The notes: generated by a model from the sequence alone, not told the origin. Shown: positions 1-8,597, counted from the stretch's first letter. The stretch: 64,000 nucleotides of DNA from Clostridia bacterium (GCA_017465865.1 JAFTVF010000007.1:1-64000); one strand, 5' to 3'. Made by a program: numbers and translations.

Positions 1-208
1 CCTCTGCAAAGATGATCTTGCCGCCCTGCGCGGACAGCTCCATACCCCGATGACGGCGGTCGAAAAGCGGAACGCCGAGCTGATTTTCAAGCTGCTTGAT
101 AGACTGCGAAACGGCGGGCTGGGAAATGTATAATTCCTCCGCCGCGCGCGTTAAGCTGCCGCATTTTGCGACCGTATAAAATACTCTGTATAATTCTAAA
201 TTGACCAT
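1..208 (-). CDS. LysR-family transcriptional regulator, N-terminal part only
   Basis: The reverse complement gives an open frame starting MVNLELYRVFYTVAKCGSLT and running off the window edge. It has the typical LysR winged helix-turn-helix: the AAEELYISQPAVSQSIKQLE recognition region, then LGVPLFDR, then the GMELSAQG wing. Known family role: DNA-binding regulator whose C-terminal effector domain senses a small molecule. That domain lies outside the window, so ligand and targets cannot be guessed. It sits 24 bases downstream of mnmE on the same strand and may be cotranscribed with it. LysR proteins more often regulate a divergent neighbour, which is not visible here. Confidence 0.9.
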   Translation of the reverse strand, partial: MVNLELYRVFYTVAKCGSLTRAAEELYISQPAVSQSIKQLENQLGVPLFDRRHRGMELSAQGGKIIFAE

Positions 209-232
209 TGTATGCCCTGCCTTATCATATCT

Positions 233-1576
233 TTATTTTCCCACGCAGAACTTTGAGAAAATTTCTTCGATGATTGCCTCCGTTGCCGTTTCGCCCGTGA
301 TCTCGCCGAGCGCGTCCCAGCTTTCTTTTACGTCGATCCCGATCAAATCGAGCGGCTGAGATATTTGACAAGCGAGAATTGCTTTTTGTAAGCTTTCTTT
401 GGCGCGTTGTAACGCGTCGAAATGCCTTTCTTCGATCAAGAACGCCGCGTCCTCTCCGCGCGCGCCGAAGCTCTTTTCGTACAAGAGTTGTTTCAACTTC
501 GCGATTCCCTCGCCCGTAACCGCGGAGGTATGCACGTCCGCGTCGGTGTCCGTTTCGTCCTTGGTCAGATCGATCTTGTTAAAAACCTTGATGAGCGGCT
601 TGTCCTTGACCATTGCCAGAACCCGCGCGTCCTCTTCGTCCGCGCCCGCGCTATAATCCGCGACGAACACGGCTACGTCCGCAGAACGAATGATGTTTTC
701 CGCGCGTTCGATACCGATATTTTCGATCGCGTCCGCGCTATCGCGAACGACCGCTGTGTCGTATATTTTGAATTTTCGCCCGTCGATCTCCAAAACGCCC
801 TCGACCGCGTCACGCGTCGTGCCCGCGACCCCCGAAACGATGGCTTTGTCGTAGCCGAGCAACTTGTTCAAAAGCGAGCTCTTGCCCGTGTTGGGCTTTC
901 CGCAAATAGCGACCGTGACCCCCGATTTTATCTTTTTCCCAACCGCGTAGCTTGCCGTCAGAAGGGAAATTTCGTTCTTTAATTTTTGAAGTACGGGGAT
1001 AATTTCGGCAACGTGCTGTTCTTCCACGTCCTCTTCGGGGTAATCCACCGAAACGTCAATACCCGCAAGAACGTTTTTCAACTCGTCCTGTATAATACGA
1101 ACCTTGTTCGTGAGCTTTTCGCTGTAAAGAAGATACCCCGCCTTTACCTCGGCGTCCGATTCTCCGTTGATCATATCCGCGACGCCCTCGGCAGAGTCAA
1201 TCGAGAGCTTTCCGTTTAGAAAGGCGCGTTTGGTGAACTCGCCCTTGTCCGCGGGCTTTGCGCCGTGGCGGAAGGTCTGTTTAAGAATACCGCGCGCGAC
1301 GTTTTCGCCGCCGTGGCATTGAAATTCGACGACGTCCTCGCCCGTATAACTTGCAGGGGCTTTGAAATACACGCACAGCCCGTAATCGGTAAAATTGCCC
1401 CCGTCAATACTGCCGGGATACATACGGTAAGGCTCGAAATCCGCGACCTTCGTTTTTCCGACGGGCGTGAACATTTTTTCTGCTATTTCAAGAGGGTTTT
1501 TACCGCTCATACGGATAATAGCCACCCCACCCCTTCCGGGCGGCGTAGCAATTGCCGCGATCGTGTGTTCCAACAT
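233..1576 (-). CDS. mnmE: tRNA uridine-5-carboxymethylaminomethyl(34) GTPase MnmE (TrmE)
   Basis: Known role: with MnmG it makes the (carboxymethyl)aminomethyl modification of wobble U34 in tRNAs. The 447-residue length fits the family (about 450). The N-terminal tetrahydrofolate-binding domain opens with TIAAIATPPGRGGVAI. The embedded G domain has G1 GKPNTGKS at 226-233, G2 AGTTRD at 251-256 and G4 NKID at about 333. The C-terminus ends in the diagnostic FCVGK, whose Cys is conserved. Odd point: G3, normally DTAGIR, reads DTAVVR at 273-278, losing the glycine that contacts the gamma-phosphate. The ATG at 1576 starts the conserved MLEHTIAAIA. In many Firmicutes mnmE neighbours mnmG, rsmG and jag; none is here. 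Confidence 0.96.
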   Translation of the reverse strand: MLEHTIAAIATPPGRGGVAIIRMSGKNPLEIAEKMFTPVGKTKVADFEPYRMYPGSIDGGNFTDYGLCVYFKAPASYTGEDVVEFQCHGGENVARGILKQTFRHGAKPADKGEFTKRAFLNGKLSIDSAEGVADMINGESDAEVKAGYLLYSEKLTNKVRIIQDELKNVLAGIDVSVDYPEEDVEEQHVAEIIPVLQKLKNEISLLTASYAVGKKIKSGVTVAICGKPNTGKSSLLNKLLGYDKAIVSGVAGTTRDAVEGVLEIDGRKFKIYDTAVVRDSADAIENIGIERAENIIRSADVAVFVADYSAGADEEDARVLAMVKDKPLIKVFNKIDLTKDETDTDADVHTSAVTGEGIAKLKQLLYEKSFGARGEDAAFLIEERHFDALQRAKESLQKAILACQISQPLDLIGIDVKESWDALGEITGETATEAIIEEIFSKFCVGK

Positions 1577-1666
1577 AGTTTTTTACTCCGTTTTATCCGT
1601 TTTTTAAAGGATCTTTACCCCAAAAACGAGTCGCATTTGGCATAATCAACAATTATAGTTTACATT

Positions 1667-1695
1667 ATTATATCACAGTATTTTTTTCGTGTAAA
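1667..1695 (-). promoter_or_regulatory. Sigma-A-type promoter for mnmE
   Basis: On the minus strand TTTACA (1690-1695) and TATAAT (1667-1672) are separated by 17 bases, about 90 bases upstream of the mnmE start. A second TATAAT-like box lies a little nearer the gene. Prediction from consensus only. Confidence 0.6.
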
Positions 1696-1717
1696 CCGTT
1701 TGAGTCGTCTTTCGCAG

Positions 1718-1759
1718 AAAAAAAGACGGAAAATATAAATTTTTCTTATTTTCCGTCTT
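1718..1759 (-). terminator. Rho-independent terminator downstream of the 313-residue membrane protein gene
   Basis: A perfect 13-bp stem (1723-1735 with 1747-1759) encloses an 11-base loop. On the minus strand it is followed by seven T residues. It ends the ecfA-ecfT-truA-orf unit just before the mnmE promoter. Confidence 0.8.
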
Positions 1760-1814
1760 ACAAGTTTATTCTTTTGTCTAAGCGCGTTTTCTTTGAGCGG
1801 AAAACGCCGTATCC

Positions 1815-2756
1815 TCAATCGAAAAATCCGTCCGAATTTTCATCGCCCGATTGCGTATTTCCGCCCCCGTCGGAAGAGGAAAATTCCTCGAAGGGGTCTT
1901 CCTGTTTGGGCGGCGCAGAGTTTTGGTTTTGTCCGTTGCTTTGTCCGCCGTACGGGTTGCCGTAAGGATTACCGTAGCCGTACGGGTTGTTATAGGGATT
2001 GCCGTACGGGTTGCCGTAGCGGTTTTGGTATTGCTGTTGCTGACGGATATACGCCTCTCTTCTCGCGCGCATGATCGCCTCGTAATCGATCGGCTCGCGG
2101 TTGCGAAGAACGAAGATGATGATATATCGGGAGAACGGCACGAAAACCGACAAGATCGACAGGGGGAAATATCCGCGCATGGTGTATTTTTTGAACAACG
2201 CGATGACGAGCACGAGCATTAAGATCTCGTAAACAAGCCCGAACGTGGAAACGAAAAGCAATTCGCCGTAGTTAAGATACCACACCGCCGCTTTGCCAAG
2301 CCCCGAGGTCGCCCCTTCCCAAACGGGCGAACCCAAGATCACGCCCAGCTCCGTCGTCGTATCGTATCGCGTCGGCTCGCCGTAGGTCGTATACAAATAG
2401 ATCTCCGCAGCGACCGTTAAGCACGCGGCTACGGATACGAGGATCTGCACGAGCATCGCATACAAGCCGATATGCTTTACCTTACGCGCGAAAAAACGGC
2501 ACTCGCCCGTGATCTTGCCCATGTAATAGATATTCGCAAACGGGATAAACGCGAGCGCTTTGCGTTTCAAGCCCTGCTTTTTCGCCATAGCGTACAAGCC
2601 GAAAGCCTGGAAAAGGTAAAATACCGCCCAGACGAGAAAGGCTATGCCCAAGCTATACAGCAAAAGCGTAGAGCTTGCGCCAAGCTTGGAGGAGGAGTTA
2701 TAATTGATTTGACGTAAAGAATCGAACAATTGTCGATACAAATTGTAAACTTCCAT
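1815..2756 (-). CDS. Hypothetical multi-pass membrane protein with Asn-Pro-Tyr-Gly tail
   Basis: I do not recognise a named family. The 313-residue protein has about four to five hydrophobic segments (near residues 28-52, 98-122, 165-190 and 198-215). The long cytoplasmic-looking tail begins in a charged/Gln stretch (REAYIRQQQQYQNRY), continues as tandem NPYG-type units at about 248-272, and ends acidic and Ser/Asp rich. The repeat is also visible in DNA as short imperfect tandem copies. It starts five bases after the truA stop, so it is the last gene of the ecfA-ecfT-truA operon. A role linked to the transporter is only a guess from position. Confidence 0.75.
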   Translation of the reverse strand: MEVYNLYRQLFDSLRQINYNSSSKLGASSTLLLYSLGIAFLVWAVFYLFQAFGLYAMAKKQGLKRKALAFIPFANIYYMGKITGECRFFARKVKHIGLYAMLVQILVSVAACLTVAAEIYLYTTYGEPTRYDTTTELGVILGSPVWEGATSGLGKAAVWYLNYGELLFVSTFGLVYEILMLVLVIALFKKYTMRGYFPLSILSVFVPFSRYIIIFVLRNREPIDYEAIMRARREAYIRQQQQYQNRYGNPYGNPYNNPYGYGNPYGNPYGGQSNGQNQNSAPPKQEDPFEEFSSSDGGGNTQSGDENSDGFFD

Positions 2757-2761
2757 ACACT

Positions 2762-3520
2762 TTACTCCGTTTCGTTATAATTGACCTGCAAAAGGGTCAA
2801 GCCCTTAGCAGGCATCGTTTTTCCAAGTAAATTTCTTTCCCCCGTCTGATAGGCGGTTTGCACGTCCTGCGGCGTTCGTTTCCCGTCCGCGACCGCGAGC
2901 AACGTCCCTGCCATCGTACGCACCATATTATACAAAAAACCGTTGCCTGTCACGTACACGCGAAGATCGCGACTGCCAAAGCTTTCGCCCTCCTCTACGC
3001 GCACCTCGTACACCGTACGCACCGTCGTTTTCACGGACGAGCCGGACGCGCAAAAGGCTTTGTAATCGTGCTCGCCCTCGAAAAGTTTCGAAGCCTTTCG
3101 TAAGTTTTCTAAACTCGGCGCGTCCTCCGTCCGCACGGAAAACCGTTCTTTGAGCGGCATTTCCCGACGGGAATCGTAGAGGGAATAGCAATAGGTTTTG
3201 CGTTTTGCACTGCGGTTGCTGTCAAAGTCCGCGCTCCCCGCCCAGCCCTCGACAACGCGGATATCGGCGGGCAGAAAACGGTTCAGGCAATCGGGCATTT
3301 TTTCAGGCGGAACGGTGATGTTTTCGCCGTCGAAATGACAGACCTGCCCCGCCGCGTGCACGCCCGCGTCCGTACGCCCGCTCGCCGTTACTTTGAGGCT
3401 TTGACCGAGCGCAAGCTCGATCCCCTTTTCCAGCGTTTCCTGTACGGAGCATGCGTTTTTCTGGCATTGCCAACCTGCGTAGTCCGTGCCGTCGTATGCA
3501 ATTTTCAATACGTACCGCAT
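2762..3520 (-). CDS. truA: tRNA pseudouridine(38-40) synthase TruA
   Basis: Known role: isomerises U38-U40 in the tRNA anticodon arm to pseudouridine. The protein shows the family opening KIAYDGTDYAGWQ and the catalytic motif GRTDAGVHA with the nucleophilic Asp. The later block GNGFLYNMVRTMAGTLL is typical of the C-terminal half. The open frame could begin at a GTG (3526), but an AGGG element sits five bases before the ATG at 3520 and is too close to the GTG, so the ATG is preferred (252 residues). ecfT lies just upstream, an arrangement common in Firmicutes where truA follows the ECF genes. Confidence 0.96.
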   Translation of the reverse strand: MRYVLKIAYDGTDYAGWQCQKNACSVQETLEKGIELALGQSLKVTASGRTDAGVHAAGQVCHFDGENITVPPEKMPDCLNRFLPADIRVVEGWAGSADFDSNRSAKRKTYCYSLYDSRREMPLKERFSVRTEDAPSLENLRKASKLFEGEHDYKAFCASGSSVKTTVRTVYEVRVEEGESFGSRDLRVYVTGNGFLYNMVRTMAGTLLAVADGKRTPQDVQTAYQTGERNLLGKTMPAKGLTLLQVNYNETE

Positions 3521-3541
3521 CGACACCCTGCCTTTGCGCTC

Positions 3542-4354
3542 TTATATAAGCGCGGTCGTGTAAATTCTCAAAAGTATCACGCCCGCAAGCAGTGCCGCGC
3601 AAGAAAGCAGCGCCAGATAATCCCGCCACGAGAACGTGAGTTTTTTATATTTCGTGCGCACCTTACTGCCCGAATAGCAGCGTGCGTCCATCGCGTCGCC
3701 AAGCTCGTCCGCACGGCGGAACGCGCTGATAAGCAAAGGAATGAGAATGGGAATGATCGCTTTTACGCGACCTACCAGCCCGCCGCTTTCAAAGTCCGCG
3801 CCGCGCGCTTTTTGCGCGTTCATGATACGCTGGGTTTCGTCCGTGAGGATGGGAATAAACCGCAGCGCGATCGACATAATGAGCGCCAGCTCGTGCACGG
3901 GGAAACGAATGAGTTTCAAAGGCGAGAGCAGGCTCTCGATCCCGTCCGCAAGCGATACGGGCGTGGTCGTTAAAGTCAAAAGCGACGAGCCGAGCACCAA
4001 CAGGAACAGGCGCACCGCCAAAAAGATCGTGTAATAGATCGCCTCTTTGCTGATCTTGATGAATTTCCATTGCCAAAGGATGGTTTCGCCCTTGTAGAAA
4101 AACAAATTCAGCACCGTCATAAACACGAGCAAGAACAGCACCGCTTTCACCGAGCGCAACAGGCTCTTAAACGGAACGCCCGAAAACGCCGCGACGAGCA
4201 CGAACACGAATGCGCACGCGCCGAGCGCGTAGAAGTTTTTGCCTAAGAACACCGCGACGATATACACGATTAAAAAGAGTATCTTTGCGCGCGGGTCGCA
4301 TTTATGAACGAAGGATTTCGCGGGATAGTACTGACCGAAAGAAACTTCACGCAT
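3542..4354 (-). CDS. ecfT: ECF transporter transmembrane component EcfT
   Basis: Known role: the membrane scaffold of group II energy-coupling factor transporters, joining the two ATPases to exchangeable S components that bind vitamins or metals. The protein (270 residues from this start) has five to six hydrophobic helices and both coupling-helix signatures: AQKARG at about 180-185 and AMDARC at about 221-226. The ATG at 4354 is chosen because GGAGG precedes it by five bases; it overlaps the ecfA stop by eight bases, which suggests translational coupling. No S component gene is in the window, as expected for a shared ECF module. Confidence 0.95.
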   Translation of the reverse strand: MREVSFGQYYPAKSFVHKCDPRAKILFLIVYIVAVFLGKNFYALGACAFVFVLVAAFSGVPFKSLLRSVKAVLFLLVFMTVLNLFFYKGETILWQWKFIKISKEAIYYTIFLAVRLFLLVLGSSLLTLTTTPVSLADGIESLLSPLKLIRFPVHELALIMSIALRFIPILTDETQRIMNAQKARGADFESGGLVGRVKAIIPILIPLLISAFRRADELGDAMDARCYSGSKVRTKYKKLTFSWRDYLALLSCAALLAGVILLRIYTTALI

Positions 4355-6197
4355 GCGAGCCTCCTTCCGCCGCATACGCAAGCGTTTTCCGTACGAAATC
4401 GTCTACCGTGAAATCGCAATCCAGCTCTACGCCTTTTTCCGCCAAGCCTTTTACGAGCTTTGCAGTAAACGGCGTATCCAAGCCCAGCCGTTTAAGCTCG
4501 TCCGCGTCCTTGAACAGCGTTTTGGGGCTGTCCACCGCCACGACCTTGCCCTCGGCAAAGATCGCCGCGCGGGTACAGTTCTCCGCGATCTCGTCCATAT
4601 CATGCGAAACGATAACGACCGTTTTACACCAATCCTTATGGATTTTATGGAGCAGGGACATAATTTCTTCTTTCCCGAGCGGGTCTAAGCCCGCCGCAGG
4701 CTCGTCAAGCACGAGAATTTCGGGCTTGGTTACGATCACGCCCGCGATCGCCACGCGGCGTTTTTGCCCGCCCGACAGCTCGAACGGGGAACGGTTTTTC
4801 ACCTCGTCGTAAGTTAAACCCACCGTTTCAAGCGCTTCGCGCACCGCCGTTTTAATCTCGTCTTCGGAAAGTCCTTTTTTGAAGTTTTTCAAGCCGAACG
4901 CAACGTCCTCGAACACCGTTTCGGCAAACAGCTGATATTCGGGGTATTGAAACACCATACCCACTTTACTGCGCAATTCCTTGAAATCCGTCTTTTTATC
5001 CGTCAGGTCGTAGCCGTCTACAACCAAGACCGTTTTCGGGGGTATAGGCGCGCCTTTTTTCGGCTTTTTCGGTTTGTATTTTTTCTCCGCCGTCGGCGTT
5101 TTTAAGAGCGCGTTTAAGTGCTGTACGAACGTGGATTTTCCGCTTCCCGTATGCCCGAGTATCCCGAAAAAATCCCCGGGGTAAATTTCCAGCGAAGCGC
5201 CCGTAAGCGCGTGCGTTCGGAACGGTTGCGAGGGGTTGTACACGTACGAAAGATTTTCGCAGACCACCCGTCCGATCTCCCCGTCCTCGTAAAACGCTTT
5301 TCTTTCGTCCGTAACGGACGGCAAATCGACCGCGGGTTTTTCTTTCAGCGACGAGAGAATATTTTCCGTCAGCGTTTCCGCCGTCATCGCGTCCGCAACG
5401 GGCAATCCGCCCGCCGTCAGCTCCTTGCAAATGTGTATCGGTCGCGGCATCGTCAGCGCATATTTTTCCAGCTCGTCTTTCCGCGTGAGCACCTCTGCGG
5501 GCTTGCCCTCCATTACGATTTTACCACGGCTCATCACCACCGCCCGATCGGCAAGCAACGCCTCTTCGGGGAAATGCGTGATCAAGAGCACGGTGATCTT
5601 CTCCTCGCGGTTGAGCCGTAACACGACGTCCATAACCTCTTTTCTGCCGCGGGGATCGAGCATCGCCGTCGATTCGTCTAAAATCATCACGCGGGGCTTT
5701 AACGCGAGCACCCCCGCGATCGCCACGCGCTGTTTCTGCCCGCCCGACAGTCTTGCGGGCGTTGCGCCGCGAAATTCTTCCATACCCACCGCGCCAAGCG
5801 CGAATTCGATACGCCGACCGATCTCCTCTCGGGGCGTGCCGATATTTTCAGGCCCGAACGCGATATCGTCCTCGACGATAGAAGCCACCGTTTGGTTGTC
5901 GGGGTTCTGGAATACGATCCCCACCTGTTTTCTGATCTCGAATAAATTCTTTTCGTCGCGCGCGTCTAAACCCAGCACGGTGATCTCGCCCGACGACGGC
6001 GACAAAAGCCCGTTCGTCAGTCTTGCAAGGGTGGATTTTCCGCTCCCGTTATGCCCTAAAACGGCAACGAATTCGCCCTCTTCCACGGTCAGATCTACGC
6101 CGCCGAGCGCAAAAGAATCCGAGCCGAACACTTCGCCGCCCCGTTCGTCCTCCGCTTCGTAGGAAAAATATACCTTTTCAAATCTGATCGCTTCCAT
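4347..6197 (-). CDS. Fused two-domain ECF transporter ATPase (EcfA1-EcfA2 in one chain)
   Basis: Known role: ATP hydrolysis powering vitamin or metal uptake through ECF transporters. Usually two adjacent genes encode the paired ATPases; here one 616-residue chain carries both. Domain 1 (1-290): Walker [10 protein letters not shown] at 48-56, Q-loop FQNPDNQ, signature LSGGQ at 150-154, Walker B ending LDE at 175, switch His near 208. Domain 2 (309-616): Walker [10 protein letters not shown] at 348-356, LSGGQ at 474-478, LVLDE at 495-499, switch His near 532. Both sites look catalytically complete. Domain 2 has a Lys/Pro-rich insert (about 369-388) between Walker A and Q-loop. The linker near 255-305 is poorly conserved and was probably intergenic originally. 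Confidence 0.95.
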   Translation of the reverse strand: MEAIRFEKVYFSYEAEDERGGEVFGSDSFALGGVDLTVEEGEFVAVLGHNGSGKSTLARLTNGLLSPSSGEITVLGLDARDEKNLFEIRKQVGIVFQNPDNQTVASIVEDDIAFGPENIGTPREEIGRRIEFALGAVGMEEFRGATPARLSGGQKQRVAIAGVLALKPRVMILDESTAMLDPRGRKEVMDVVLRLNREEKITVLLITHFPEEALLADRAVVMSRGKIVMEGKPAEVLTRKDELEKYALTMPRPIHICKELTAGGLPVADAMTAETLTENILSSLKEKPAVDLPSVTDERKAFYEDGEIGRVVCENLSYVYNPSQPFRTHALTGASLEIYPGDFFGILGHTGSGKSTFVQHLNALLKTPTAEKKYKPKKPKKGAPIPPKTVLVVDGYDLTDKKTDFKELRSKVGMVFQYPEYQLFAETVFEDVAFGLKNFKKGLSEDEIKTAVREALETVGLTYDEVKNRSPFELSGGQKRRVAIAGVIVTKPEILVLDEPAAGLDPLGKEEIMSLLHKIHKDWCKTVVIVSHDMDEIAENCTRAAIFAEGKVVAVDSPKTLFKDADELKRLGLDTPFTAKLVKGLAEKGVELDCDFTVDDFVRKTLAYAAEGGSHA

Positions 6198-6272
6198 TTA
6201 CCGTCTTGTTTCCGTTTTGTTTCTATGATGAACACGCCCGAAAGGGCGTTCTACTCGATTTTACGTATTCTT

Positions 6273-6301
6273 ATTATACCAAATTTTTCTATGGATTACA
6301 A
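6273..6301 (-). promoter_or_regulatory. Sigma-A-type promoter for the ecfA-ecfT-truA operon
   Basis: Minus-strand TTGTAA (6296-6301), 17-base spacer, TATAAT (6273-6278). The predicted leader of about 65-70 bases contains a small GC hairpin (6234-6249, six pairs with a GAAA loop on the plus strand) not followed by a T run, so it is not an obvious terminator. The rest of the 156-base gap shows nothing else. Confidence 0.65.
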
Positions 6302-6353
6302 TGAAAATAAGGTGAAATTCTGTGTCTTTCGCGCGAAAAAAGGGTTTTCTTTT

Positions 6354-7226
6354 TTAATCGGGCGTTTTCAGGGTATAGCTCCCGTCCGCACCGACGGTGA
6401 GTATTGTGTGTCCGTTCCCCTCAGTTTGTATCCGTTCTGCGCCGAGATATTCTAAAAATTCGCTACTCGGCACGGTCGTACATTTCAAAAAATCCGTACC
6501 TTTCAGTTCTACGCCTCGGTTCTTGAAAAGCCCCAACCTATCGTCGCGCGCCAGCAAATCGCCTACGGTTTCGGGTGCGCTCATAAACAGCGTGCTCACG
6601 CCCGAATATTCCAGCCAAAACGCACAGCCCTCCGTTTCCGTTTCGTTTTGCACGTCCATGGTGTACGGATATAAAAACGAAAGCGTATAGCCGTTAGCGG
6701 AAAGGTCTATACTTCTCGAAAGGTACGCGCGTTCGCAGTTTTCTTTGACGAGCGCCGCGGAAAATTTCGCGTAAGCGCTGCCCGAAACGGGCGTTTTCTT
6801 AGGCAGGTACGCGGTTTTGACCGTTTTCTGCTCTAACAGCTTATCCAAGCCGCCGCAAGAGGTTTCTGCCGTGTCCGTAACCACGAGATAATCAACGGTA
6901 TCGATATCCAAAGCGTTGAGATACCGCAGCAGCGTTTTCTCGCTGTTCCCTCTATCCTCCCCGCCGTCGATGAGCGCCGTTTTCCCGTCGGGAAGCTCTA
7001 TAAGCGTCGCTTCGCTTTCGCCTAAGTCCAAAAAATGCACGCGCAGCTCGCCCGCGCCGCGTTTGCGGACTGCGGGAAGATTTACTTTGTATTTCCAGCT
7101 ATCAGCCGACGAGATCGTAGCAACGACGATCCCGATCACCATACATAATATAAGGATACAGAGCAACCAACGTTTGAGCTTTTTTGCTTTTCCCTCAACC
7201 TTGCGTTTTTCCGCCCCGTATCCCAT
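6354..7226 (-). CDS. ComEC-type metallo-beta-lactamase-fold protein lacking metal ligands
   Basis: The 290-residue protein has a basic N-terminus, one membrane anchor (about 20-38) and an outside domain resembling the MBL domain of ComEC/Rec2. LRVHFLDLGESEATLIELPD and ALIDGGE match the family strands (HFIDVGQGD, LIDGG). The metal motif HPHADHxGG is replaced by TDTAETSCGG (about 117-126), the later TGD block reads MSAPE, and the GHHGS block is gone. Every expected zinc/manganese ligand is therefore missing, and hydrolase activity is unlikely. Binding or a structural role is possible. It lies 20 bases downstream of mrp, which probably transcribes it. The MBL-less comEC is at 17.7-19.4 kb. Confidence 0.8.
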   Translation of the reverse strand: MGYGAEKRKVEGKAKKLKRWLLCILILCMVIGIVVATISSADSWKYKVNLPAVRKRGAGELRVHFLDLGESEATLIELPDGKTALIDGGEDRGNSEKTLLRYLNALDIDTVDYLVVTDTAETSCGGLDKLLEQKTVKTAYLPKKTPVSGSAYAKFSAALVKENCERAYLSRSIDLSANGYTLSFLYPYTMDVQNETETEGCAFWLEYSGVSTLFMSAPETVGDLLARDDRLGLFKNRGVELKGTDFLKCTTVPSSEFLEYLGAERIQTEGNGHTILTVGADGSYTLKTPD

Positions 7227-7246
7227 CTTTCTCTTCCGTAACCTGT

Positions 7247-8086
7247 TTATCCGTCTTTTCTTTCGGCTTTTTCGATCTCCTTAAACACTTCCGAAAGTGC
7301 CGCCCCGTCGTAATCCTCTATCCGTCCCTCGTCCGCAAGCTTGGAAATTTGCGGATCGAGCGGCATTTGCGCCACCGACGGAATACCGTATTCCGCCGCG
7401 ATCTCGCGCGCCTTGCTATGCCCGAAAATTTCCATTCTTTTCCCGCAATCGGGGCAAGTAAGATAGCTCATATTCTCCACCAGACCGAGCACGGGGATAT
7501 GCATCATTTTCGCCATATTCACGGCTTTTTCCACGACCATTTTCACAAGATCCTGCGGGGTGGTAACGATCACGATACCCGCGATAGGAATACTCTGAAA
7601 TACCGTCAGCGGTACGTCGCCCGTGCCGGGGGGCATATCGATAAACAGCAGATCGACGTCTTTCCAAATAACGTCCGTCCAAAACTGCATCACCGTACCC
7701 GAAATAACCATACCCCGCCAAATAACGGGCGAGGTTTCCTCGTCCAGCAATAAATTCATAGACACCATCTGCATACCCGACGGCGAGAGCACGGTATTGA
7801 TCCCCTTTTCGTCGCCCGTGATTCGCTCGGTAACGCCGAACATATGCGGAATGGACGGACCTGTGATGTCCGCGTCCATAATCCCCACCGACAGACCCTG
7901 TTTTTGCGCGTAAGAGGCGAGCAAAGAGGTGGTAAGAGATTTCCCTACCCCGCCTTTACCGCTGACTACGCCGATCACCTTTTTCACCGACGATTTTTTG
8001 TGCGGAGCTTTTAACATACTCTCCTGTTTTCTCGACGAGCAGTTTGAAGAACAGCTCGAACAATTATGCGAACAACTACCTGCCAT
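7247..8086 (-). CDS. Mrp/NBP35-family iron-sulfur cluster carrier ATPase
   Basis: Known role: P-loop NTPase of the ApbC/Nbp35 group that binds and transfers Fe-S clusters. The protein (279 residues from this start) has a deviant Walker A GKGGVGKS at about 43-50, the FIDMPPGTGD block, and CPDC for the bridging cluster. The N-terminus is a dense Cys cluster (CSHNCSSCSSNCSS), the kind of extension that holds an extra cluster in Nbp35-like members. The ATG at 8086 is chosen over an upstream in-frame start because AAAGGAG sits seven bases before it and the consensus promoter lies just beyond. Target enzymes are not evident from neighbours. Confidence 0.92.
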   Translation of the reverse strand: MAGSCSHNCSSCSSNCSSRKQESMLKAPHKKSSVKKVIGVVSGKGGVGKSLTTSLLASYAQKQGLSVGIMDADITGPSIPHMFGVTERITGDEKGINTVLSPSGMQMVSMNLLLDEETSPVIWRGMVISGTVMQFWTDVIWKDVDLLFIDMPPGTGDVPLTVFQSIPIAGIVIVTTPQDLVKMVVEKAVNMAKMMHIPVLGLVENMSYLTCPDCGKRMEIFGHSKAREIAAEYGIPSVAQMPLDPQISKLADEGRIEDYDGAALSEVFKEIEKAERKDG

Positions 8087-8110
8087 AACGATCTCCTTTC
8101 TTTCTCTTTT

Positions 8111-8139
8111 ATTATAGTATTTCCCGCGGCGTTTGTCAA
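8111..8139 (-). promoter_or_regulatory. Consensus sigma-A promoter for mrp
   Basis: Minus-strand TTGACA (8134-8139), 17-base spacer, TATAAT (8111-8116): a full consensus match placed 25 bases upstream of the mrp start, with the ribosome site between. It is divergent from the SRP RNA promoter. Confidence 0.85.
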
Positions 8140-8232
8140 CCATTCGCCCTAAAAAACGGAAAAACTTGGAAATTTGACAAAATGTTTTACGCTTAAAACG
8201 AAAAAGGCGTAAAAAAAGCCGTGTAAAAACGG

Positions 8233-8261
8233 TTGCATTCCGTTTTCAAATGTTGTATAAT
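8233..8261 (+). promoter_or_regulatory. Sigma-A promoter of the SRP RNA gene
   Basis: Plus-strand TTGCAT (8233-8238), 17-base spacer, TATAAT (8256-8261). The expected start at about 8267-8269 coincides with the first base of the terminal SRP RNA helix. Confidence 0.85.
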
Positions 8262-8266
8262 ATAAA

Positions 8267-8538
8267 GGCTGCGCGTAGGCGGGGAGTTAGCGGCACCCTG
8301 TATCTGCAATCCGCTATAGCAGAGCCGAATGCCTTTCCCGACGAAGTTTATGGGAGGTCTGCGCGCCGTAAGGGACGTTGATAGCAAGGTCTTATGCAAC
8401 GCAATGCCGTGAACCGTGTCAGGACAGGAATGTAGCAGCTCTAAGCGGAAGTTTGCGTGTGCCATAAGGTAGCTTTGCAGGAGTAACCTGCGGCGTTTAC
8501 GCTTCGGTAAATTTCGGCAAAAAAGGATCGCGCAGTTT
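8267..8538 (+). ncRNA. ffs: Signal recognition particle RNA, large (Alu-containing) type
   Basis: Known role: RNA core of the SRP that delivers nascent membrane proteins with Ffh and FtsY. The 5' Alu part matches the Bacillus scRNA layout: GGGGAGTTAGCGGCACCCTG, then CAATCCGCTATAGCAG, then GCCGAAT. The Ffh-binding hairpin (domain IV) is present as GTCAGG, a GGAA tetraloop and AGCAGC; the loop is closed by ACA/TGT rather than the common CC/GG. Bases 8269-8275 (CTGCGCG) pair exactly with 8529-8535, and a T run follows at 8536, fixing both ends of a roughly 270-base RNA. Short open frames here are spurious. This RNA fills most of the 577-base gap between mrp and dinB. Confidence 0.95.
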
Positions 8539-8557
8539 TTTTATTTTCAAAAATCAC

Positions 8558-8597
8558 GAAGGGTTATCGAAAAACAACCGTTTTTCGGTAACCCTTC
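8558..8597. terminator. Stem-loop terminator between SRP RNA and dinB
   Basis: A near-perfect 18-bp stem (8558-8575 with 8580-8597, one G-T pair) has a four-base loop. T-rich sequence flanks both sides, so it could end dinB transcription on the minus strand and back up the SRP RNA terminator on the plus strand. Confidence 0.65.

Noticed and set aside
6234..6249. GC hairpin as a terminator after the MBL-like gene
   Set aside because: No T run follows on the minus strand, and it lies downstream of the ecfA promoter; more likely part of that leader.
8193..8465. 90-residue minus-strand ORF in the SRP RNA region
   Set aside because: It is antisense to a well-defined SRP RNA with promoter and terminator and shows no ribosome site.
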